DNA of 64,000 nucleotides from an uncultured Eubacteriales bacterium. Its GTDB lineage: Bacteria; Bacillota; Clostridia; Oscillospirales; Acutalibacteraceae. Positions 35,697 to 44,414 of the stretch are shown in pieces. The translations under genes were made by a program, and so were the position numbers. Location: contig CAJUDG010000003.1 in the NCBI GenBank assembly GCA_910584745.1, positions 186,001 through 250,000 of the forward strand, in the 5' to 3' direction. The notes under the pieces were generated by a model. The model searched no databases, had not been told where the DNA came from, and saw nothing but the letters and a program-made list of their open reading frames with translations. Position 1 is the stretch's first letter, and every line of letters begins with the position of its first letter.

Positions 35697-37151
35697 ATGA
35701 GCAAGATGTTTTCACAGCGTGAGTTGACCATGCTTACCGACTTTTACGAGATAACCATGGCCAACGGTTACTTTTTGGAGGGTTTCAAGGACACCGTATG
35801 CTACTTTGACATGTTCTTCAGAAAGCTGCCTGATAACGGCGGTTTTGCCATAATGGCCGGTGTGGAGCAGCTGGTGGAGTACCTAAAAAATCTGCACTTC
35901 TCCCCGGAGGATATCGCGTACCTCTCGGGCCGCAACATGTTCAGTGAGGAGTTCTTGGACTATCTCAGGAATTTCAAGTTCTCCTGCGATGTGTGGGCCA
36001 TCCCCGAGGGCACGCCTATTTTCCCCGGCGAACCTATTGTTACCGTCCGGGGCCCTGTCATACAGGCCCAGTTTATCGAGACCATGGTCCTTCTGTGCAT
36101 AAACCACCAGAGCCTTATAGCCACTAAGTCCAACCGCATAGTCCGCGCGGCCCAGGGACGGGCAGTAATGGAGTTCGGTTCCCGCCGGGCCCAGGGCTTT
36201 GACGGCGCGGTACACGGCGCGAGGGCGGCCTATATCGGCGGCTGCGCGGGCACGGCCTGCACCATCAGCGATCAGCTGTTCGGGGTCCCGGCCCTTGGCA
36301 CCATGGCCCACAGCTGGGTGCAGCTGTTCGATTCCGAGTATGAGGCCTTCAAGGCCTATGCCAAGGCATACCCGCAGAACTGCGTGCTGCTGGTGGACAC
36401 CTATAACGTGCTGAGATCCGGCGTTCCAAACGCCATAAAAGTCTTTAACGAGGAGCTGGTTCCTAACGGCTACCGGCCCGCTGGCATCCGCATAGACAGC
36501 GGCGACATCACCTATCTCTCCCGCAAGGCCCGCAAACTGCTGGACGACGCGGGCTTTGAGGACTGCCAGATCTGCGCATCGAACTCCCTGGACGAGTACA
36601 TTATCCGTGACATGCTCATCCAGGGCGCCAAGGTGGACTCTTTCGGCGTGGGCGAGCGGCTGATAACCTCCTCGTCAGAGCCGGTCTTCGGCGGCGTGTA
36701 TAAGCTGGTGGGTGTCGAGAACCCGGACGGCACCGTCAAGCCCAAGATAAAGATAAGCGAGAACGTGGTGAAGATAACCACACCCGGATTTAAGAACGTA
36801 TGGCGGCTTTTTGACAGGGAGACCGACAAGGCCATTGCGGACGTGGTGACCATGCACGACGAGGTCATCGATGAGGAGAAGCCATATGTGCTCTTTGACC
36901 CCAACCATACCTGGAAGCGCAAGACCGTGGAGAATTTCCACGCCGTGCCCCTGCTGACCCAGATATTCAAAAACGGCGAATGTGTATATATCCCCCGGGC
37001 CCTCAACGCCATCAAGGCCTATTGTGCGGCACAGGTGGACACACTCTGGGAGGAGGTCACCCGCTTCGAGAACCCCCACAGCTACTATGTGGACCTGTCC
37101 CAGACCCTCTGGGACGAGAAGAACCGTATGCTCTCTGAAAAAAACTATTGA
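35697..37151 (+). CDS. pncB: Nicotinate phosphoribosyltransferase
   Basis: Converts nicotinate and PRPP to nicotinate mononucleotide for NAD salvage. The 484-residue protein opens LTDFYEITMANGYF and has the FGSRRAQGFDGA segment, GTMAHSWVQLF with the phosphorylatable His, and RIDSGDI/SFGVGERL phosphoribosyl-binding motifs. AGGAAGGG lies 8 bases before the ATG. A TATAAT at 35641 may be its -10 box, but no good -35 is visible. Its stop codon lies within the -35 box of rnpB. Confidence 0.94.
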   Translation: MSKMFSQRELTMLTDFYEITMANGYFLEGFKDTVCYFDMFFRKLPDNGGFAIMAGVEQLVEYLKNLHFSPEDIAYLSGRNMFSEEFLDYLRNFKFSCDVWAIPEGTPIFPGEPIVTVRGPVIQAQFIETMVLLCINHQSLIATKSNRIVRAAQGRAVMEFGSRRAQGFDGAVHGARAAYIGGCAGTACTISDQLFGVPALGTMAHSWVQLFDSEYEAFKAYAKAYPQNCVLLVDTYNVLRSGVPNAIKVFNEELVPNGYRPAGIRIDSGDITYLSRKARKLLDDAGFEDCQICASNSLDEYIIRDMLIQGAKVDSFGVGERLITSSSEPVFGGVYKLVGVENPDGTVKPKIKISENVVKITTPGFKNVWRLFDRETDKAIADVVTMHDEVIDEEKPYVLFDPNHTWKRKTVENFHAVPLLTQIFKNGECVYIPRALNAIKAYCAAQVDTLWEEVTRFENPHSYYVDLSQTLWDEKNRMLSEKNY

Positions 37152-37176
37152 CATAAAGGAAAAGCTACACTAAAAT
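37148..37176 (+). promoter_or_regulatory. Promoter of rnpB
   Basis: TTGACA, a 17-base spacer and TAAAAT. The start predicted 7 bases downstream is 37183. The TGA of pncB (37149-37151) lies inside the TTGACA box. Confidence 0.8.
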
Positions 37177-37182
37177 ATAACC

Positions 37183-37565
37183 GTGAGCAAGCCGGGCAGT
37201 TGCGGGCGCAGGGCGAAAGCCCGCGTCTGAGGAAAGTCCGAGCTTCATAGGGCAAGGATAACGGCTAACCGCCGCCGGGGGCGACCCTAGGGAAAGTGCA
37301 ACAGAGATATACCGCCTGATTTGGGGCGCAAGCCCCGGAGTCATGGTAAGGGTGGAAAGGCGAGGTAAGAGCTCACCGGCGCAGGGGAGACCCTGCGGCC
37401 CTGTAAACCCTATCCGAAGCAACACCGTGGAGGAACCGATATTTTGCTTTCGCAAAATACCGAGCGCGGCCCGCGCGTTCCGTGGAGGTGGCGTGAGCCT
37501 GCCGGCAACGGCAGGCCAAGATAGATGACTGCTCAAGACAGAACTCGGCTTACAGACTTGGTCAC
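37183..37565 (+). ncRNA. rnpB: RNase P RNA (class A)
   Basis: The catalytic RNA that matures tRNA 5' ends. Diagnostic conserved segments are GAGGAAAGTCCGAGCTTC near 37230, ATAGGGCA, GTGCAACAGAGA, and near the 3' end GATAGATGACTGCT followed by ACAGAACTCGGCTTACAGAC. Terminal sequences GTGA-CAAG (37183-) and CTTG-GTCAC (-37565) pair as P1. Length is about 383 nt. The 5' end follows from the promoter, the 3' end from P1 pairing; both may be off by a few bases. Confidence 0.95.
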
Positions 37566-37575
37566 ATCAGGAAAA

Positions 37576-37598
37576 GGGCGCGTTACGTGCCCTTTTTT
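37576..37598 (+). terminator. Terminator of rnpB
   Basis: GGGCGCG-TTA-CGTGCCC followed by TTTTTT; one G-U pair. Confidence 0.85.
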
Positions 37599-37643
37599 GC
37601 TTGAATAATAATGAGGATGTTCAAAAGTAAGGAGACCGGCGCT

Positions 37644-39491
37644 ATGGAAAAGCTACCCCTGTTAAAGACGTTTTTCGGCCATGAGGGATTCAGGACCGGG
37701 CAGGAGCCCCTTATAGACGCCCTGCTTGCCGGCCGGGACGTGCTGGGGGTGATGCCCACGGGCGCGGGCAAGTCCGTATGCTACCAGCTTCCGGCCCTGA
37801 TGCTTCCGGGGCTGACGCTGGTGATATCGCCCCTTATCTCCCTGATGAAGGACCAGGTGGGGGCGCTTTTGCAGTCCGGCATACCGGCGGCGTACATAAA
37901 TTCATCCCTCTCCCAGGAGGAGTATTTCAGCGTTATGTCGGGCGCCCGCCAGGGGGAGTATAAGCTATTATACGTGGCCCCGGAACGGCTGCTGACCGAT
38001 GGCTTTCTGTCCCTTGCTAAGAGAGTGTCCATATCCATGTTGGCGGTGGACGAGGCCCACTGTGTATCTCAATGGGGCCAGGATTTCCGGCCAAGCTACC
38101 TCCAGATACCGGAGTTTATCGGTAAGCTACCCAAACGCCCGGTGATAGGGGCTTTTACTGCCACGGCCACCCTGCAGGTGAAGGAGGACATAGCAAAGCT
38201 CCTTCTGCTGGACGGGCCCTTGAAGGTGACCACGGGCTTTGACCGGCCCAACCTGTTTTTCAGCGTGGAGAGGCCCAAGAACAAGATCACGTGGCTGTAT
38301 AACTTTTTAACGGCGCGCCCTCAGGAGAGCGGCATAGTCTACTGCTCCACGCGAAAGCAGGTGGAGGCCGTATACGAGACGCTCCGCGCAAGGGGCATAC
38401 CCGCCGCCAGGTATCACGCGGGCCTTTCGGACGAGGAGCGCCGCACGAACCAGGAGGACTTTGTAAACGACCGGGTGCGGGTGATGGCCGCCACAAACGC
38501 CTTTGGCATGGGCATAGACAAGTCCAACGTGGGCTTTGTGGTGCACTATAATATGCCAAAGGACATAGAGAGCTACTATCAGGAGGCCGGCCGGGCGGGC
38601 CGGGACGGTTCCAGCGCCCGGTGCGTGCTGCTGTTCTCCCCGGGGGACGTGAGCACGGCCAAATACCTGATACTCAACTCCCAGGATAATGAGAGCCTGA
38701 CAGAGGAGGAACAGGATATTCTGCGCCGCAGGGACCTGGAGCGCCTGGACCGTATGACCGGCTACTGTAAGACCGCGGGGTGCCTCAGATCCTATCTGCT
38801 GGAATATTTTGGAGAGGAGGCCCCCGTGGAGTGCGGCAGCTGCGGAAACTGCCAAAAGGGCCTTGAGAGCCGTGACATCACCCTTGAGGCCCGAAAGATA
38901 CTGTCGGCGGTGGCCCGGGCCCAGCGCAAATACCGGCGGGGGATCGGGATCGGTTCCATCGTGCTGATGCTCTCGGGCAGCAGGGAGCAGAAGGTCACCC
39001 GGCTGGGCCTTGACAGGCTGTCCACATACGGTATTATGAAGGACATGGACCGGGGACTTATCCGCGACTATATGGACTTTCTGATACAGGAGGGATACCT
39101 CTGTACCGAGGGGGATGAATACCCGGTGGTGCGCCTGGAGGAGAAGGCCCGGGGAGTGCTGTCTGGGGAGGAGCAGGTCACCTACCTCTACAGAAAGACC
39201 GAGAAGACAGACAACATACCTGCCGCCGGGGCAGATCTCCAAGAGGGCGGCCCCCTATACGAGGAGCTGCGGGCCCTTCGCCGCCAGCTTGCCCAGGAGG
39301 CGAAGATCCCGCCGTACATGATATTCAGCAACGCCGCTTTAGAGGACATGGCCCGCCGCAGGCCGAGGGATATGGAGGGCTTTCTAATGGTCTCCGGCGT
39401 GGGGGAGGTCAAGGCCAAAAAGTACGGCAAGGTCTTTCTCCAAAAGCTCAAGGAGTGGGACGAGAGGGAACAGGAGGGACAGACAGAATGA
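37644..39491 (+). CDS. recQ: ATP-dependent DNA helicase RecQ
   Basis: A 3'-5' DNA helicase in recombination and fork repair. The 615-residue protein has Walker A MPTGAGKSVCYQLPA (about 40), DEAH box AVDEAHCVSQWGQDFRP, motif VI QEAGRAGRDG, the RecQ zinc-binding Cys (CLRSYLLEYFGE, then CGSCGNC), the winged-helix RQC domain and a C-terminal HRDC domain (about 530-600). ATG 37644 has AAGGAG 9 bases upstream; upstream in-frame ATGs lie next to the rnpB terminator and lack a site. It overlaps the next gene by ATGA. Confidence 0.95.
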   Translation: MEKLPLLKTFFGHEGFRTGQEPLIDALLAGRDVLGVMPTGAGKSVCYQLPALMLPGLTLVISPLISLMKDQVGALLQSGIPAAYINSSLSQEEYFSVMSGARQGEYKLLYVAPERLLTDGFLSLAKRVSISMLAVDEAHCVSQWGQDFRPSYLQIPEFIGKLPKRPVIGAFTATATLQVKEDIAKLLLLDGPLKVTTGFDRPNLFFSVERPKNKITWLYNFLTARPQESGIVYCSTRKQVEAVYETLRARGIPAARYHAGLSDEERRTNQEDFVNDRVRVMAATNAFGMGIDKSNVGFVVHYNMPKDIESYYQEAGRAGRDGSSARCVLLFSPGDVSTAKYLILNSQDNESLTEEEQDILRRRDLERLDRMTGYCKTAGCLRSYLLEYFGEEAPVECGSCGNCQKGLESRDITLEARKILSAVARAQRKYRRGIGIGSIVLMLSGSREQKVTRLGLDRLSTYGIMKDMDRGLIRDYMDFLIQEGYLCTEGDEYPVVRLEEKARGVLSGEEQVTYLYRKTEKTDNIPAAGADLQEGGPLYEELRALRRQLAQEAKIPPYMIFSNAALEDMARRRPRDMEGFLMVSGVGEVKAKKYGKVFLQKLKEWDEREQEGQTE

Positions 39492-40831
39492 ACCATGACT
39501 TAACCCGGGGCCCGGTGCTGGGCGGGCTGCTGCGCTTTGCCGTGCCCATGATACTCGGGGACCTTTTGCAGCAGTGCTATAATATCGCCGATACGCTTAT
39601 TATAGGCCGCTGCCTTGGGCCCAACGCCCTGGCGGCGGTGGGCTCATCCTTCACGCTCATGACCTTTTTGACCTCCATACTCCTGGGCCTCTGCATGGGC
39701 AGCGGCACGGTGTTCTCCATCCGCTTCGGCCAGAGGGACCAGGAGGGACTGCGTGAGGGGGTATTCGCCGCCTTCACGCTGATAGCGGGGCTGACAGCGG
39801 TGCTCATCGCCGCCGCCTTTGCCACGCTCTCCGGTGTGCGGGTGTTCCTCAGCGTTCCCGGAGAGGTGTGGGGCATGATGCGGGAGTATCTATTCGTGAT
39901 ATACACCGGCATATTGGCAGTGTTCCTCTATAACTTTTTTGCCTCATTCCTGCGCGCGGTGGGCAACTCGGTAGTGCCCCTGGCTTTCTTGGCGGTGTCG
40001 GCAGCGCTGAATATAGTGCTGGACCTGTGGTTTGTCATCGGCCTTAAGTGGGGCGTATCCGGGGCCGCGGCGGCCACGGTCATCTCCCAGTACCTGTCGG
40101 GGCTTGGCATAGCAGTCTACAGCCTGGCAAAGTTCCCCCAGCTGCGCCCGGAAAAGCGCGTGCACATAAGCCTTCAAAGCGTAAAGTCCATTTCCAGCTT
40201 CTCGGTGCTGACCTGTGTGCAGCAGTCGGTGATGAATCTTGGCATACTGATGGTCCAGGGGCTGGTGAACAGCTTTGGCCCCACTGTGATGGCGGCATTC
40301 GCGGCGGCGGTGAAGATAGACGCCTTCGCGTATATGCCCGTGCAGGACTTCGGCAACGCCTTCTCCACATTTATTGCCCAGAACTACGGCGCGGGGGAGA
40401 AGGAGCGCATCAAAAAGGGCCTTAAGGGCGCGGTGTTGTCTGCCTTTGCCTTTTGCATAGTCGTGTCGGCCCTGGTATTCGTCTTCGCCGGTCCCCTGAT
40501 GGGCCTGTTCGTGGAGGCGGGCGAGAGCGCCATAATCGCAGAGGGCGTTTTGTACCTGCGCATAGAGGGCGCGTTCTACTGGGGCATAGGCTGCCTTTTC
40601 CTGCTGTACGGCCTCTATAGGGGCCTTGGCCGCCCTGGAATGTCCGTGGTCCTGACAGTGGTATCACTGGGCACCAGAGTGGTGTTGGCCTATATCCTTT
40701 CGGGGCCTGTGGGCGTGACGGGCATATGGTGGTCTGTGCCCATCGGCTGGGTCCTGGCGGACACGGTTGGTTTGGTCTACTACATGCTGAAAGTTAAAGG
40801 GCCGCGCATCAAAGAGAAGACACTTAAATAG
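39488..40831 (+). CDS. MATE-family efflux transporter
   Basis: A 447-residue MATE transporter with about 12 helices. It opens MNHDLTRGPVLGGLLRFAVP, then LLQQCYNIADTLIIGR, a standard helix-1/2 motif; the second repeat has FISTFIAQNYGAGE-like AFSTFIAQNYGAG. ATG 39488 overlaps the recQ stop (ATGA) and has GGAGGGAC upstream; the longer frame starting at 39455 lies inside recQ. It differs clearly from the other MATE at 19434. Substrate unknown. Confidence 0.87.
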   Translation: MNHDLTRGPVLGGLLRFAVPMILGDLLQQCYNIADTLIIGRCLGPNALAAVGSSFTLMTFLTSILLGLCMGSGTVFSIRFGQRDQEGLREGVFAAFTLIAGLTAVLIAAAFATLSGVRVFLSVPGEVWGMMREYLFVIYTGILAVFLYNFFASFLRAVGNSVVPLAFLAVSAALNIVLDLWFVIGLKWGVSGAAAATVISQYLSGLGIAVYSLAKFPQLRPEKRVHISLQSVKSISSFSVLTCVQQSVMNLGILMVQGLVNSFGPTVMAAFAAAVKIDAFAYMPVQDFGNAFSTFIAQNYGAGEKERIKKGLKGAVLSAFAFCIVVSALVFVFAGPLMGLFVEAGESAIIAEGVLYLRIEGAFYWGIGCLFLLYGLYRGLGRPGMSVVLTVVSLGTRVVLAYILSGPVGVTGIWWSVPIGWVLADTVGLVYYMLKVKGPRIKEKTLK

Positions 40832-40868
40832 CAGGTATAGAAATGCACCCGCCAAAGAGTTTCATAAA

Positions 40869-40905
40869 TGACAAAAGTTCCTGGAATCAAAGATTCCAGG
40901 AACTT
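40869..40905 (-). terminator. Terminator after tRNA-Leu
   Basis: A perfect 14-bp stem (AAGTTCCTGGAATC with GATTCCAGGAACTT) with a 3-base loop, followed on the minus strand by TTTTGTCATTT. It may also act on the convergent MATE transcript. Confidence 0.85.
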
Positions 40906-40934
40906 GGAGACTTGGGCCTCCAGGCCCAACGTCT

Positions 40935-41020
40935 TGGTGCCGCTGACCGGACTTGAACCGGTACGGCATCGCTGCCGAGGGATTTTAAGTCCCTTGTGTC
41001 TGCCATTCCACCACAGCGGC
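40935..41020 (-). tRNA. tRNA-Leu (anticodon TAA)
   Basis: On the minus strand GCCGCTG pairs with CAGCGGC, followed by ACCA. The anticodon stem-loop GGGACTTAAAATCCC gives anticodon TAA. A long variable arm and T-loop GGTTCAAGTCC are present. Confidence 0.95.
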
Positions 41021-41031
41021 CTATCTTTAGT

Positions 41032-41060
41032 ATTTTAACATGCCAGGAAGAAAAAATCAA
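41032..41060 (-). promoter_or_regulatory. Promoter of tRNA-Leu
   Basis: On the minus strand TTGATT, a 17-base spacer and TAAAAT end 11 bases before the tRNA 5' end. Confidence 0.7.
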
Positions 41061-41113
41061 GGGTGGGAGGAAATTTTCACCAAAAAAAATTTTTAAAAAC
41101 TTCTCGAAAATAT

Positions 41114-41142
41114 TTGCTTTCATGCAGGAAATATAGTATACT
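41114..41142 (+). promoter_or_regulatory. Promoter of glucokinase operon
   Basis: TTGCTT, a 17-base spacer and TATACT, 66 bases before the start codon. The leader between holds a short CCCCCACATGTGGGCGG hairpin sequence. Confidence 0.5.
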
Positions 41143-41208
41143 ACTAACAGAGGAGGGCTCTGCCCCCACATGTGGGCGGCCCCAATTATCGTAAAGGAGC
41201 ATTTGCTT

Positions 41209-42165
41209 ATGTATTATCTGGGAATCGACCTGGGCGGTACTAATATCGCCGTTGGAGTTGTGGACGAGGATTGCAAGATCATCGCCAAAGTCAGCTCCTC
41301 CACCGCCACCGAAAACGCCGAGCAGATAGCCGACGCCATGGCCGCCACCGCAAGACAGGCCCTTGAGAAGGCCGGCGCGACCCTTAATGACGTGCCCTGG
41401 GTGGGCCTCGGCTCCCCCGGCACGGTGAACAAGGCCACGGGTATCATCGAGTACGCAAACAACCTGCCGTTTTTGAACACCCCCATGCAGAAGATGCTCT
41501 CCGAGCGCCTTGACGACAAGCCGGTCTACATGGAGAACGACGCAAACGCGGCGGCCTTCGGCGAGTACATGGCCGGGGCCCTTAAGGGCGCCCAAGTGGC
41601 CATGGCCATCACCCTTGGCACCGGTGTCGGCGGCGGCGTCATCATCGACGGCAAGATCTTCTCCGGCAGCAACTTCGCCGGCGCCGAGCTTGGACACTCT
41701 GTCATCGTGGCCGACGGCTGGCCCTGCACCTGCGGGCGCCTGGGCTGCTGGGAGGCCTATGCCTCCGCCACCGGCCTTATCAAGCGCACCAAGATGCACA
41801 TGCAGGACGCTCCCAAGGGCTCCGCTCTGTGGAACCAGGTGGGCGGCGACATCGACAAGGTCAACGGCCGCACCGCCTTTGACGCCATGCGCCAAGGGGA
41901 CCCCGTGGGCCAGAAGATAGTTGACGAGTACATCAAGTATCTCAGCGTGGGCCTTATCAACATGATAAACATCTTCCAGCCCAACATCCTCTGCGTGGGC
42001 GGCGGCGTGGGCAACGAGGGCGAGAGCCTGCTGGCCCCGGTGCGCGCCATCGTTGAGAAGGAGCAGTACGGCCATAACCCCGAGGCGGCCACCAAGATAT
42101 GCAAGGCCCAGCTGGGCAACGACGCGGGCATAATCGGCGCGGCCATGCTGGGTAAGGAAGGCTGA
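41209..42165 (+). CDS. glk: ROK-family glucokinase
   Basis: ATP-dependent phosphorylation of glucose. The 318-residue ROK protein opens MYYLGIDLGGTNIAVGVVDE (phosphate 1 motif), with ENDANAAAFGEY carrying the catalytic Asp, LGTGVGGGVIIDG (phosphate 2) and the zinc motif CTCGRLGCWEAY. AAAGGAG is 9 bases before the ATG at 41209. galM follows after 4 bases. Glucose is the likely substrate for this ROK subgroup, but other hexoses are possible. Confidence 0.9.
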   Translation: MYYLGIDLGGTNIAVGVVDEDCKIIAKVSSSTATENAEQIADAMAATARQALEKAGATLNDVPWVGLGSPGTVNKATGIIEYANNLPFLNTPMQKMLSERLDDKPVYMENDANAAAFGEYMAGALKGAQVAMAITLGTGVGGGVIIDGKIFSGSNFAGAELGHSVIVADGWPCTCGRLGCWEAYASATGLIKRTKMHMQDAPKGSALWNQVGGDIDKVNGRTAFDAMRQGDPVGQKIVDEYIKYLSVGLINMINIFQPNILCVGGGVGNEGESLLAPVRAIVEKEQYGHNPEAATKICKAQLGNDAGIIGAAMLGKEG

Positions 42166-42169
42166 GCCT

Positions 42170-43216
42170 ATGTCTGTTGATATAAAAGACTTCGGTACCC
42201 TGCCCGACGGCAGGGCGGTCCACGCCTACACCCTAAAGGGCAAGGGGAATTTGGAGCTGACGGCCAGCGACTATGGCTGCCGTATACTGCACCTCTACGC
42301 CCCGGACCGGGACGGGAAGATGGGCGATATGCTCTTGGGGCATAACGACCTCTCGGGCTATCTCGGCAAGAACTTCCAGGGGGCCATGATAGGCCGGGTG
42401 GGCAACCGCATAGGCGGGGCGCGCTTCACCCTGGAGGGCAGAGAGTATACTCTTGCCAAGAACGACGGCGAGAACTCCCTGCACGGCGGGCCCGGCGGGT
42501 TCCATCAGGCCCTCTGGCAGGCGAAGACCATTGACGGCGACGAACCTGAGATAGTCTTCACCCTAAAAAGCCCCGACGGCGAGGAGGGCTTCCCCGGAAA
42601 CATAAAGGTCCAGGTGAGCTATCAGCTGAGCGCGGAGGACATCCTGCACATCACCTATAGGGCTGAGACGGACAGGCTGACCCTCTTTAACCCCACGAAC
42701 CACAGCTTCTTCAACCTCTCCGGCGACCCGGAGAAGGATGTGCTGGGTACATACCTGACGCTTAACGCCACAAAGTACACCGCCGTCACCGACGACCTGA
42801 TACCCACCGGCGAGCTGCTGCCTGTGGCGGACGGACCATTGGACTTCCGCAGCCCCAAGAAGCTGGGGGACGATATGTTCAGCTCCGACCACCTGATAAG
42901 CCTCTGCGGCGGCTTTGATCACAACTTCTGCCCGGACGGCGCTGGCTACCGCAAGATAGCCGAGGCCTACGAGCCGGACAGCGGCCGGGTGATGGAGGTC
43001 TTCACCGACATGCCCGGGGTGCAGCTGTACACCTTCAATAAGCCCGACGACGGCCTTATAGGCCGTAACGGCAGGCAGATGGGCCCACATACAGCATTCT
43101 GCCTTGAGACCCAGTTCTACCCGGACACGGTGCACCACCCGGATTTCCCCGGCGGCTATCTGCGCCCGGAGGAGGAGTTTGTCAGCAAGACCTCCTATAA
43201 GTTCTCTGTAAAGTAA
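42170..43216 (+). CDS. galM: Aldose 1-epimerase (mutarotase)
   Basis: Interconverts alpha and beta anomers of aldoses. The 348-residue protein has GRVGNRIGGARFTLEGREY and LAKNDGENSLHGGPGGFHQ (first active-site His), TNHSFFNLSG (second His) and the C-terminal catalytic Glu in CLETQFYPDTVHHPDFP. Pairing with glucokinase suggests feeding of the correct glucose anomer. Confidence 0.93.
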   Translation: MSVDIKDFGTLPDGRAVHAYTLKGKGNLELTASDYGCRILHLYAPDRDGKMGDMLLGHNDLSGYLGKNFQGAMIGRVGNRIGGARFTLEGREYTLAKNDGENSLHGGPGGFHQALWQAKTIDGDEPEIVFTLKSPDGEEGFPGNIKVQVSYQLSAEDILHITYRAETDRLTLFNPTNHSFFNLSGDPEKDVLGTYLTLNATKYTAVTDDLIPTGELLPVADGPLDFRSPKKLGDDMFSSDHLISLCGGFDHNFCPDGAGYRKIAEAYEPDSGRVMEVFTDMPGVQLYTFNKPDDGLIGRNGRQMGPHTAFCLETQFYPDTVHHPDFPGGYLRPEEEFVSKTSYKFSVK

Positions 43217-43221
43217 AAGTA

Positions 43222-43256
43222 AAGGGGCCTGGCGAGCTCAAGCCAGGCCCCCTTTG
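43222..43256 (+). terminator. Terminator of glk-galM
   Basis: GGGGCCTGGC and GCCAGGCCCC form a perfect stem around GAGCTCAA, followed by a short CTTTG tract. Confidence 0.75.
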
Positions 43257-43273
43257 AATTTGGAGGAGTAGTT

Positions 43274-43696
43274 ATGAAGCTTGATGTAAAAATGGAGAAG
43301 TCCTGCGGCGCCGTGATCTGGCGGGAGCAGGATGGCCTGCCCCGGGTCCTGGTGCTCCAGCACCAGAACGGCGGGCACTGGGCCTTCCCTAAGGGTCATG
43401 TGGAGGGCAAGGAGACCGAGGAGCAGACCGCCGTCCGGGAGATCTTTGAGGAGACAGGTCTTAAGGTAAAGCTTGACACAGGCTTCCGCCGTGTTGTGAC
43501 CTTCTCCCCAAAGCCCCGGGTCATGAAGGACGCGATATACTTCGCTGCCTGGCCCATAGGCGGAAAGTTGAAAAAGCAGGATGCAGAGGTTATGGAGATC
43601 CGCTGGCTGACCATTGGGGAGGCTCTGAAGCTTGTCACCTATGAGACGGACAGGGCGGTGCTTAGGGCCTTTGCCCAGGGGTACGCCTTTCCATAA
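43274..43696 (+). CDS. NUDIX hydrolase (Ap4A-hydrolase-like)
   Basis: A 140-residue NUDIX protein. The N-terminus MEKSCGAVIWRE with VLVLQH and WAFPKGHVEGKE resembles bis(5'-nucleosyl)-tetraphosphatases, which degrade Ap4A. The NUDIX box is complete (GHVEGKE, then REIFEETGL). GGAGGAG lies 5 bases before the ATG. It is unlike the four tandem copies at 5-7 kb and is convergent, with no gap, to the acetyltransferase gene. Ap4A is a family-based guess. Confidence 0.85.
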   Translation: MKLDVKMEKSCGAVIWREQDGLPRVLVLQHQNGGHWAFPKGHVEGKETEEQTAVREIFEETGLKVKLDTGFRRVVTFSPKPRVMKDAIYFAAWPIGGKLKKQDAEVMEIRWLTIGEALKLVTYETDRAVLRAFAQGYAFP

Positions 43697-44344
43697 CTAT
43701 TCGGGTTTGTGAGCCGAATAGCCACCCAGAATTTCCGGCATGTTCTCCATTGAGTCCTGTGTAGTTATCTCGCGGATTACCCGGCAGGGGACACCGGCGG
43801 CAAAGCTGTTGGGAGGTATATCTCTGGTGACCACGCTGCCCGCACCTATGACACAGCCGTCGCCTATGGTGACCCCGGGGCATACGGTGACGCTCGCCCC
43901 GAACCAGCAGTCATTACCAATATGTACTGGCTTTGCCCAGCAGAGGTGTTTTGGGTTACCCTCGGCGTCGTAGAGTTCTCGGCGCTCACCGGGGAGCATG
44001 GGGTGGATGGGGGTGACAATAGTAACATTAGGGCCAAAGTTGCAGTCGTCGCCAATAGTGACCTCTCCGTCGTCCTGGACGGTGAAGTTGAAATTTGCGA
44101 AGAACCGCTTGCCTATCTTTGTATGCTGGCCGTAGTGGAAAGCAATAGGCCCCTGGATGCGTCCGCCCTCGCCGAACTCGCCGATGATCTCGTGGAGTAG
44201 CCGGTCGCGCTTTTCGTACTCGTCCTCGTGGGTCATATTAAAGTCCACGTTGAGGTTATGGGTGCGCAGCTTGATGGCGACTAGCTCCGGATCTCCCGGA
44301 GCGAATAGCACGCCCGCGTTTATTCTGGTTTCTTCCTTTGTCAT
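43697..44344 (-). CDS. Hexapeptide-repeat acetyltransferase (maltose/galactoside O-acetyltransferase-like)
   Basis: A 215-residue left-handed beta-helix acetyltransferase. The N-terminal Mac domain (about 20-75) is followed by hexapeptide repeats (IGDDCNFGPNVTI, HIGNDCWFGASVTV, VTIGDGCVIGAGSVV) and the catalytic His segment VTPIHPM. AAAGGAG precedes the ATG. The family acetylates sugars such as maltose, galactosides or Nod-factor-type molecules with acetyl-CoA; the real acceptor is unknown. Confidence 0.9.
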   Translation of the reverse strand: MTKEETRINAGVLFAPGDPELVAIKLRTHNLNVDFNMTHEDEYEKRDRLLHEIIGEFGEGGRIQGPIAFHYGQHTKIGKRFFANFNFTVQDDGEVTIGDDCNFGPNVTIVTPIHPMLPGERRELYDAEGNPKHLCWAKPVHIGNDCWFGASVTVCPGVTIGDGCVIGAGSVVTRDIPPNSFAAGVPCRVIREITTQDSMENMPEILGGYSAHKPE

Positions 44345-44373
44345 ATCAGCAGCTCCTTTGTAGGTTTTGGTAT

Positions 44374-44402
44374 ATTGTACACCCCCTGGCGCGGAAAAGC
44401 AA
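44374..44402 (-). promoter_or_regulatory. Promoter of the hexapeptide acetyltransferase gene
   Basis: On the minus strand TTGCTT, a 17-base spacer and TACAAT, between the peptidase gene and the acetyltransferase start. Confidence 0.45.
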
Positions 44403-44414
44403 GGGGGTGCCTTG

